From the NCBI RefSeq assembly GCF_003171715.1, contig NZ_QGHL01000012.1, forward strand, positions 1-64,000: a stretch of DNA of 64,000 nt. The letters are read 5' to 3'. Both the position numbers and the translations under genes were made by a program. The notes under the pieces were generated by a model. That model was not told where the DNA came from. It made no database searches and saw nothing but the letters and a program-made list of their open reading frames with translations. Source of the stretch: Novosphingobium meiothermophilum. GTDB taxonomy: Bacteria; Pseudomonadota; Alphaproteobacteria; Sphingomonadales; Sphingomonadaceae. Of the stretch, positions 44,783-51,297 are shown piece by piece (the stretch's first letter is position 1; the number at the start of each line of letters is the position of its first letter).

Positions 44783-45583
44783 ATGAAGCGGCTTGCCCTC
44801 GATCATATGACCGTTGTTGACACGACGCCGATCCAGCTTGCGCAGGCGGCCCACGGGGCTGGATGCGATGCGATGTGTCTCTTCATGGAGCCGATGGACG
44901 TGCTGCCGCTGATGCCGAAGTTCGACCTCTATGGCGACAGGGCGGCGCGGGCCGAGGTGCGGCGGGTAATGGACGATCTGGGGGTGACGCTCGACCTTGC
45001 CTATCCTTTCACGCTTTCCGGGCGCACTGATGTCGCGGCGTTTGCCACCGCGATGGACTGTGCGGCGCAGCTGGGAGCAGGTCTTCTAAATGCGCTGGTG
45101 TACGACCGCGAACCGGCACGGCGCATCGAGACTTTCGGCCGCTTTTGCGACATGGCTCAGCAGTTTGGCCTCAGAGTGGCTGTGGAGTTCTATCCGCCAA
45201 GCCGGATAGGATCTCTGGCGGCAGCGCTCGATCTGGTCAGCGCGATCGACCGTCCGGGCAGGGTCGGGGTGAATGTCGATCTCCTGCACCTTATGCGTTC
45301 TGGCGGGTCCATTTCGGGGCTTGCAGCGGCGCCTTGCGAATATGTGCTCTATGGTCAGGTTGCCGATGGTCCGGCACTTTCACCGGCCAATGCCGAGGCA
45401 GAGGCGTCGAGCGAACGAATGCTGTGCGGGCAGGGCGCGTTCGATGTTGCGGGCTTTGTGCGCGCGTTGCCCGTAGGTTGCCCGCTGAGCGTCGAGATCC
45501 CGCGCAACCATGCGGTTGAGGCCGAGTCTGTTGCAGTGCGCGCGCAGCACGCCGTGGACAGCGCGCGCGCGGCAATGGGCTAG
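44783..45583 (+). CDS. Sugar phosphate isomerase/epimerase-like TIM barrel
   Basis: A 266-residue xylose-isomerase-like (AP endonuclease 2) barrel. Metal-ligand candidates are E in VAVEFYPPS, D and H in VNVDLLHLMRSG, and E in LSVEIPRNH. It is paralogous to the protein at 56016-56864 (shared CDMA-x-x-x-GLR, E-F-x-P-S and LLH-x-x-RSG segments). The family isomerises or epimerises sugars, but members also work on cyclic polyols and other catabolic intermediates; substrate unknown. AAGGGTTAGG lies upstream of the ATG. Confidence 0.78.
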   Translation: MKRLALDHMTVVDTTPIQLAQAAHGAGCDAMCLFMEPMDVLPLMPKFDLYGDRAARAEVRRVMDDLGVTLDLAYPFTLSGRTDVAAFATAMDCAAQLGAGLLNALVYDREPARRIETFGRFCDMAQQFGLRVAVEFYPPSRIGSLAAALDLVSAIDRPGRVGVNVDLLHLMRSGGSISGLAAAPCEYVLYGQVADGPALSPANAEAEASSERMLCGQGAFDVAGFVRALPVGCPLSVEIPRNHAVEAESVAVRAQHAVDSARAAMG

Positions 45584-45596
45584 GGTCCGAACTCAG

Positions 45597-46571
45597 TCAG
45601 GGCACGCTTAATGCGTTACGCAAGGCGGCCAGTTCCTTTGGGGTGAGGGTCAGGGCATCAGCCTTCGCGCTGTCCGCCACTTGTTCGGGCGAGGAACCTC
45701 CGAAGATGGCGATGGTCTGGTGCGGCTGGCTAAGCAGGTAGGACAGTGCGATTTCATTGATCGAAACGCCATGCTTCGCCGCCAGCGACTGCGCCACGGC
45801 GAGGCGACGTTGGTTCGCCGGGTTGGCATAACGCGCCGCAAGCTGTTCGCCGATGGTCCCTGCGGCGAGCTTGGTGAAATAGCCGCCCGATTGCGCGGCA
45901 TAGGCGATGATCGGCAGGCCAGCGGCATGCAGGTCCTCGTATTCGCCCTCATAGTAGTGCTGGTAGCCCTGCTGCGCGGCAGCGGCCGCATCAGGCACGG
46001 CGAGGCCCCAGAACGTTTCCGAGGCGACAAAGCCTTTCTTCCCGATAGAGGCGGCATAGGCATTGGCGGCACTGATGCGCTCGGCTGCCCAGTTAGAGGC
46101 AGCGAAATGGCGGATGCGGCCAGCTTCGCGATGATCGATGAGCGCATCAATGATCGGTTCGACCGGACTTTCCGGGTTGTCGACATGCAGGAAGTATAGG
46201 TCGATCATGTCGATGCCCAGATGATCGAGGCTCTGCGCCAGATCGGCTGCGATGTCATCCGGGGTCACTCGGTTGCGGAAATCGCCCACGCGCAGATCGA
46301 AGAACCCGCCCTTGGTGGCGATCACGAAATCCTCGCGCTTGCGTGTCTTGAGCCATGCGCCCACGGCGCGCTCGCTGGCGCCAATCGGGGCATCAGGCAT
46401 CCAGTCGCCATAGGAGCGTGCGCTGTCGATGAAATTGCCGCCCAGACCGGCGAAGGTGTCGAGAATGGCGTTTGACCTGCCCTGATCGAGCATCCAGCCC
46501 AGCATGTTGGTGCCATAGCACAGGCGGCTGACCGCAAGACCGGTATCGTTGAGCGTGACCTTCCTTAGCAT
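45597..46571 (-). CDS. Aldo-keto reductase
   Basis: A 324-residue AKR: FIDSARSYGDW (D and Y), IATKGGFF (K) and LYFLHVDNPE (H) are the catalytic set; AIFGGSSPEQVADS is the cofactor-phosphate loop. Same family as the sulfoquinovose-cluster AKR but clearly different in sequence. Last of a minus-strand series Coq4-like - TetR - AKR, with its own operator at 46589. Confidence 0.88.
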   Translation of the reverse strand: MLRKVTLNDTGLAVSRLCYGTNMLGWMLDQGRSNAILDTFAGLGGNFIDSARSYGDWMPDAPIGASERAVGAWLKTRKREDFVIATKGGFFDLRVGDFRNRVTPDDIAADLAQSLDHLGIDMIDLYFLHVDNPESPVEPIIDALIDHREAGRIRHFAASNWAAERISAANAYAASIGKKGFVASETFWGLAVPDAAAAAQQGYQHYYEGEYEDLHAAGLPIIAYAAQSGGYFTKLAAGTIGEQLAARYANPANQRRLAVAQSLAAKHGVSINEIALSYLLSQPHQTIAIFGGSSPEQVADSAKADALTLTPKELAALRNALSVP

Positions 46572-46588
46572 CCCATGATTCCTTCTGC

Positions 46589-46608
46589 GTGTAAGTGCTG
46601 ACTTATCA
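46589..46608. promoter_or_regulatory. TetR-type operator, GTAAG family, site 4
   Basis: GTGTAAG-N6-CTTATCA (spacer TGCTGA); the inner GTAAG/CTTAT pair nearly perfectly. It lies 18-37 bp upstream of the AKR start. Confidence 0.65.
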
Positions 46609-46673
46609 TAAGGGGCGGCGGCTCACAAATGGCGACTGCGCGCGGCATTCATGTGGCAATGTGCCCCTTGGAT

Positions 46674-47336
46674 TCAGCCAGAATGGGCGAAGTAATCTTC
46701 GATGATCTTTTCCGGCATGCCGATGCCGCGCAGGCAGAACCATGTTGCCTGACGGACCAGATCGTCCCCTTCAAGGCCGTAAGGGCGCGCCGCAGGGGGC
46801 AAGGCCATGATGGCGGTAATCATTGTGCCGACATGCTCGATGAACATGGCTGCGGCGGGAACATCCAGTGCCATTCCGACCAGACCGCCCTCCGCGCGCG
46901 CGGATGCATAGGCAGCATTCATGGCCGTTGCATTGCGCCTCTGGGAGCGGCGGTAGATCAGGCTTGCGTAGGAGCCGTCGCCGGCAAGGCTGGCGAGGGT
47001 CATGCGGTGGATGTCGCAGCGCTCGGCATCGGCCGCATCGGCAACACAGGCATGGATGAAGCCGTGGATCGCCTCGGCAAGGCCGCGCGCGCCTTCTGCG
47101 TGGATGCCCTGCTCGCGCCAGCGTTCGTCCTGTTCAAGGAACACCTGCCGCAGCACCGCGCGATAAAGCGCCAGCTTGCTGGGGAAATGACGATAGACAA
47201 GCGCTTCGGACACGCCCGCTTCGCGGGCGATCTGCAAGGTCTTGGCGCCATCATAGCCATGCCGCGAAAACACCCGCCTTGCAGCCATCACAATCTGCGT
47301 GCGCCGTTCGGTTCCGGGGATGCGCTTGCGTGTCAT
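46674..47336 (-). CDS. TetR-family regulator, candidate for the GTAAG regulon
   Basis: A 220-residue TetR protein: IVMAARRVFSRHGYDGAKTLQIAREAGVSEALVYRHFPSK gives the HTH (about 30-50). The start is the ATG at 47336, with GTGAGTG upstream; a GTG at 47342 is also in frame. An operator of the GTAAG family overlaps its own start region and another lies just behind it before the AKR gene, the usual arrangement for an autoregulated repressor. This makes it the leading candidate to bind the family (inference). Confidence 0.88.
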   Translation of the reverse strand: MTRKRIPGTERRTQIVMAARRVFSRHGYDGAKTLQIAREAGVSEALVYRHFPSKLALYRAVLRQVFLEQDERWREQGIHAEGARGLAEAIHGFIHACVADAADAERCDIHRMTLASLAGDGSYASLIYRRSQRRNATAMNAAYASARAEGGLVGMALDVPAAAMFIEHVGTMITAIMALPPAARPYGLEGDDLVRQATWFCLRGIGMPEKIIEDYFAHSG

Positions 47337-47352
47337 GAACACTCACTTATGT
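47333..47352. promoter_or_regulatory. TetR-type operator, GTAAG family, site 5
   Basis: On the minus strand ACATAAG-N6-TTCATGA. The left arm fits; the right arm overlaps the start codon of the TetR gene. Confidence 0.45.
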
Positions 47353-47465
47353 CTGCACCCGTATCTGTCAACCGCGGTCTGGCGGCGCCGGGGCAAATGC
47401 GGTGGACAAGCGCGCCACTTACCAGCGGTCAGCGGGACCAGCCCTTGCGGGGGGGGGGCGGTGGA

Positions 47466-48320
47466 TCAGCAGGGCATGGCCTTTGCACACAAGGCGGAAG
47501 CGGGCGCTTTGCCTGCCCAGAACGCGCCTTCGATATCGGTGTCAACGTCCACCGCTCCGCGCACCCCCAGCGCGGCGCGGGCTTCGGCCAGCGGCAAGTG
47601 AAAGAAGGGCTCCAGCTTCTTCATGAACAGTGCGTCGCTTGCCTTGCCCACGGTGATCCCGCGCTGAATCGCATCGGTGCAGGTATCCCACACCTGAGGG
47701 TAATGGAGCAGCGTTCGCACGGTATATCGCAATGATCCGAAAATCTGGATCAGGCTGAGTTCCGCGGCCAGTTCAGGATCGTGGATGAACTTGAACACAT
47801 TGGTCAGCCGATACCAGTAGGGCACCAGTTCACCCATGAAGTTGAACCCGCCGCCGCACAGGATATGCTCGAAATCATGCGTCTGCCCTGAACGCAGATT
47901 ATAGAACTCAAGCTGGCTTTTCGGCTCCCGCCAGGGTGTTATCTGGATCTCGTAATTTCCTTCGGTGATCCACTGATAGAAGATTCCGCCAAGGGTGCCC
48001 GGTTCATAGTCGGCAAAATCCTCTATCGTGTAGGTCGAGTAGAAGCCTTCCGACAGCCAGGCGTCGAGTTCCGGATTGATCTTGCGCTCGGCCATGAACA
48101 TGGCCTCGATCGCGTCATGATCGCGCAGTTCATCAAGGATCGGCAGGAATGCATACATTTCCGCCGGGGGCGGCAGATCGGGCCCATTGCGGCGCAACAG
48201 GATCATTGCCAGCCAGTCGCGAAGGCGCGGGTTGTTGAGATACTTGGATGAGGAAACCAGCACGCTTGATGGGGTTTCCACAGGCATGATGCCCCGCGCG
48301 AGATAGGGAATGTCAGTCAC
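47466..48320 (-). CDS. Coq4-like protein (putative non-heme metal enzyme)
   Basis: A 284-residue protein with the Coq4 metal motif H-D-x-x-H-(x11)-E: HDFEH, then eleven residues, then the E of MGELV. Coq4 acts in ubiquinone synthesis at the C1 position of the ring (decarboxylation/hydroxylation). Here the gene stands among catabolic genes and under a palindromic operator, so it is probably a paralogue that acts on a degradation intermediate. No membrane segments. It starts at GTG 48320 after AAAGGACTC and is divergent from the tandem TetR gene. Confidence 0.68.
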   Translation of the reverse strand: MTDIPYLARGIMPVETPSSVLVSSSKYLNNPRLRDWLAMILLRRNGPDLPPPAEMYAFLPILDELRDHDAIEAMFMAERKINPELDAWLSEGFYSTYTIEDFADYEPGTLGGIFYQWITEGNYEIQITPWREPKSQLEFYNLRSGQTHDFEHILCGGGFNFMGELVPYWYRLTNVFKFIHDPELAAELSLIQIFGSLRYTVRTLLHYPQVWDTCTDAIQRGITVGKASDALFMKKLEPFFHLPLAEARAALGVRGAVDVDTDIEGAFWAGKAPASALCAKAMPC

Positions 48321-48341
48321 GGCGAGTCCTTTGAGGCTATC

Positions 48342-48386
48342 CTTGCACCAATCCGAACGGTATCGAACCGTTCGGATTGGTGCAAG
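48342..48386. promoter_or_regulatory. Operator CCGAACGGT-N5-ACCGTTCGG, site B, inside a 45-bp perfect palindrome
   Basis: Arms of 20 bp (left CTTGCACCAATCCGAACGGT at 48342-48361, right its exact complement at 48367-48386) flank the spacer ATCGA. The inner 9-5-9 core equals site A at 38497-38519. It lies in the 181-bp divergent promoter region between the Coq4-like and tandem TetR genes. Confidence 0.8.
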
Positions 48387-48501
48387 CGTTTCGCGTCAGG
48401 CTTTGCAAGGTGGCGTGGAACGTGCTGTCTGGCGCGTCGGCGCGCAGAAGCGAAGCATACGGAAGGGGTGCGACAATCCGGCGCGGTGTTATAGGGATCG
48501 C

Positions 48502-49749
48502 ATGGACCAGACAGGAAATGGCGCTGCGACTGGCAGGCTAACACCTTCGCGCATCTCGCACCTGCTTGGCGTGGCGCGGGACGTGTTCATGGCCAGCGGC
48601 TTTGATGCGGCGAGCATCGATGGCATTGCCCGACAATCCGGCGTGAGCAAGGAGACCATCTACCGGCACTTTTCGGACAAGCAGGCCCTGTTTCGCGCCG
48701 CGCTCGACGATATGGGCGGGCGCTTCGTCAGTCATGTGGAAAGCCTGCCTCGCGCGGGAATGGCGCGGGAAGATGTGCTTGCCGGTCTGGCGCGGGCCAT
48801 ACTCGATGCGGCGTGCGATGGCGGGCTGCTTGCGCCCCTGTGGCTGGCCGCAGGAATTGGTGAGCGAATGCCCGCCTTCGCAGCAGAACTGCACCATCGT
48901 CAGACCCGAAGCATGGAGCCGGTGCGCAACGCGCTCGGCGCGCTGGCTGAAGGCAGCAATCGGGAACTCGTCCCCACTATTGAGGATGCGCTTGATCTGG
49001 GGTCCCTTGCGGTTGGCGGTTCGGCGCTGCTGATGGGCTTCTCCCCTCCGGCGGAAGAATTGCGCCAGCGGCAATCGAGGCGTGTCGCAGCGCTTTTTGC
49101 CGGAGGCATTCTGGGCATGAAGGGCGAGCCGATGCCGTGTGTGACCGCAAGGGATGTCAGCCTTTGCGTCGAAGCTGAAATACCCCCCCGTCCTGCGCAT
49201 CTGCGCCGGCTGATCGATGTGGCAGCCGACCATTTCCTTCGCGAAGGTTACGAAGCGGCCAGTCTCGGCGCCATCGGCAGCGAGGCGCGGGTAGGGCGTG
49301 GCACGCTTTATCGGCATTTCCAGAGCAAGACGGGGCTGTTTGACGCAGTGGTCCGCGATCTTGCGCGTTCGCTCGCAATGATGGCAGCGCCGCCCCGGCT
49401 GCACGATGACGAAAGCCTCGGTCCGTTCATGGCTGATGCCGCCGCGCATCTTGCATCTCCCGCCTCGGTCCGCCTGCACCGCATGATCATTGCAGCATCG
49501 CGGTGTCATCCGGCCCTTGCGCGACATGTGCATGACATTGTGCGCGAACCGTGGATCGGTCCGCTGGCGCAGTGGATCGCCCACCGCACCAGCCATGCCG
49601 ATGCACGCTGGCTGGCGCGGCAGGGGATCATTCTTGCCATGCAGGGCAACCGCGCGATTGCCGCAGGCCAAGATCTGCCGACGGCCGTATTGCACGCACA
49701 CGGGCGGCGCGCGGCAAATCGCCTCTTGCGAGGTCTGTTCCTCGACTGA
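48502..49749 (+). CDS. Single-chain tandem TetR regulator (two TetR units fused)
   Basis: A 415-residue protein with two full TetR units in one frame. Unit 1: HTH at about 40-61 (IDGIARQSGVSKETIYRHFS) and ligand domain to about 205. Unit 2: HTH at about 255-277 (LGAIGSEARVGRGTLYRHFQ) and a second ligand domain to the end. Normal TetR proteins are about 200 residues and dimerise; this one can form its own two-headed dimer. There is no stop or frame break between the units, and they are diverged in sequence, so it is not a recent duplication. ATG 48502 follows AGGGATC. The palindrome at 48342 is its likely target. Confidence 0.85.
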   Translation: MDQTGNGAATGRLTPSRISHLLGVARDVFMASGFDAASIDGIARQSGVSKETIYRHFSDKQALFRAALDDMGGRFVSHVESLPRAGMAREDVLAGLARAILDAACDGGLLAPLWLAAGIGERMPAFAAELHHRQTRSMEPVRNALGALAEGSNRELVPTIEDALDLGSLAVGGSALLMGFSPPAEELRQRQSRRVAALFAGGILGMKGEPMPCVTARDVSLCVEAEIPPRPAHLRRLIDVAADHFLREGYEAASLGAIGSEARVGRGTLYRHFQSKTGLFDAVVRDLARSLAMMAAPPRLHDDESLGPFMADAAAHLASPASVRLHRMIIAASRCHPALARHVHDIVREPWIGPLAQWIAHRTSHADARWLARQGIILAMQGNRAIAAGQDLPTAVLHAHGRRAANRLLRGLFLD

Positions 49750-49756
49750 CAACGTG

Positions 49757-49784
49757 GAGAGAGGGGGTGGCGACGCCCTCTCTC
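49757..49784. terminator. Hairpin between convergent tandem TetR and next gene
   Basis: GAGAGAGGG / CCCTCTCTC, a perfect 9-bp stem with a 10-nt loop. No long T-run; may serve both strands. Confidence 0.5.
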
Positions 49785-49795
49785 AGTCAATTCTC

Positions 49796-50848
49796 TCAGG
49801 CAGCCTCGCGCTCAACCGGTTCCGGGGGGAAGATCGTCGGCTGTCCGGCGTCATAGACGCGTGTGAGCAGGCCGATGAAGGCCGTATCCGTCAGCGGATC
49901 GGCGGGCGTTGCGAAAGACTCGCCGCGCTTGCGCAGGTCAGAGAGGATGATGTCGAAGATCATCTCGTGGGTCAGGTCATCCGTATGGTCATGGGCGCGC
50001 TTGAACTCGGCCATGTCCATGAAGATGTCGGCCCCCCAGTGCACGAGAAAGCGGAACTCCTCCTCAGGAATCTTCTGGATGACCTTGCTGTCGGTGGTGA
50101 TCCGCCATCCGCCAGCGTTTTCGGGGTCTGCTTCCATCATGGAATGAATGGCCAGTCCTTCCGGGCGACGCATTGCCGCCGGTCCGTTCGTTTCGGCAGT
50201 GTGGAACATCTTCTCGTTCTCGACCACGACCGCGCGGCCCCACATCGGCGCATTGATCTGCTTGGGCTCCTCGAACGGCCCGTCCGGCCAGTAGGTAAAG
50301 CCGCCGCCGATCCGGCCCTTGTAATACCAGGTGATGACTTGTGCCTTCTTGGCGCGCCAGCGTTCGAAAAGATTGGACTTCACCATGATGTTCATAAGCC
50401 AGATGGGCGTGGTCTGCATGGATACCCCCCGGAACCGGGTGGCATCGACATGGGGACTGCCCCCGCCGGAGCACGGGCCCTGAATGTTGAACAGCATGTT
50501 CTCCGGCGTTGCATATTTCGCGCCCCAGTAGTCCCGCACCAGGGCGAGAAACCGGCTGTTGAAGAAGCAATCCTCGATTTCGGGATAGAACGGGGTGGAT
50601 GCCGTGCCGAAGTATCCGCGGAAAACCGGAGACAGGAACATGTCCCACGTGGGCTTGAAGCCTTCGGGAACCGAGCCTGAGGTCGTCGCGACGACTTCCT
50701 CAGGTGATTTGAAGTGCTGGGCGAGGATAAGCGACCATGGGCCATTGCGGCGCACGATGTCGAGCATCCGGGCGTGCTGATCGGGCGTGAAGGCATCCTC
50801 GATGATGCGCGGCGGAGCGACAGGACGGAAAATGGATGCGTTGGCCAT
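49796..50848 (-). CDS. Unassigned protein, possibly an Fe(II)/2-oxoglutarate oxygenase-like fold
   Basis: A 350-residue soluble protein without signal peptide. SPHVDATRFRG offers an H-x-D pair and KMFHTAETNGP or LAIHSMME a distal His, with a following arginine-rich segment: the order expected for a phytanoyl-CoA-hydroxylase-like Fe(II) oxygenase. I cannot confirm the fold from sequence alone. CGGAGAGAG precedes the ATG, and a GTAAG-family operator lies 47-66 bp upstream, so it belongs to that regulon. Confidence 0.55.
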   Translation of the reverse strand: MANASIFRPVAPPRIIEDAFTPDQHARMLDIVRRNGPWSLILAQHFKSPEEVVATTSGSVPEGFKPTWDMFLSPVFRGYFGTASTPFYPEIEDCFFNSRFLALVRDYWGAKYATPENMLFNIQGPCSGGGSPHVDATRFRGVSMQTTPIWLMNIMVKSNLFERWRAKKAQVITWYYKGRIGGGFTYWPDGPFEEPKQINAPMWGRAVVVENEKMFHTAETNGPAAMRRPEGLAIHSMMEADPENAGGWRITTDSKVIQKIPEEEFRFLVHWGADIFMDMAEFKRAHDHTDDLTHEMIFDIILSDLRKRGESFATPADPLTDTAFIGLLTRVYDAGQPTIFPPEPVEREAA

Positions 50849-50894
50849 GGCTCTCTCCGTGACTTGCGTGGCGCATTTCGCGACGCCGATCTTA

Positions 50895-50914
50895 AAGTGT
50901 GTATTCGCTTACTA
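50895..50914. promoter_or_regulatory. TetR-type operator, GTAAG family, site 6
   Basis: On the minus strand TAGTAAG-N6-CACACTT (spacer CGAATA). The left arm and the first spacer bases (GTAAGCG) equal site 1; the right arm is weaker. It is upstream of the gene starting at 50848. Confidence 0.5.
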
Positions 50915-51297
50915 ATCTTGAGCAACCTCGTCAATCCCGTGTGGGGGGCTTGCCAATCGCATGGATGTTCGAGCCGGGTCAGGCGCGTCATGCCGTCAGG
51001 CTCGCTCCGGGTTGGATCGTTGCAACGTGAGGGTGAGGCGATCGGTCTGCAACTATCGCATGATAGACATATCAAAATTACGCAACCTTCACCAAAAAAT
51101 CGATGTTGCATGTATTTTGCGTAGTTGTTAGTGTGCGCTCAACAAGAGAGCAGAATCCGGGGCGTCCGGGAAGAGGGTGATGACGGGAACGAGTCGCGGC
51201 TTGGGGCTGCGAAAGCCTTTGCGTCAGCAAGATCGCCCTCTCCTCCTCCAGGCAATCTGCGCGGGTCACGCCAAACACGTATCGGAGGGAGATACCA
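50915..51297. other. Intergenic promoter region of the TBDR at 51298
   Basis: No gene is seen in this stretch. An AT-rich patch at 51060-51130 holds TTACGCAA (51078-51085) and TTTGCGTA (51116-51123), an inverted pair that may mark the promoter or an operator. GGAGGGAG lies directly before the TBDR start. Confidence 0.45.

Noticed and set aside
48342-48386. The 45-bp palindrome as a transcription terminator
   Set aside because: It lies upstream of both neighbouring divergent genes, has no T-run, and its core repeats as an operator-like element at 38497.
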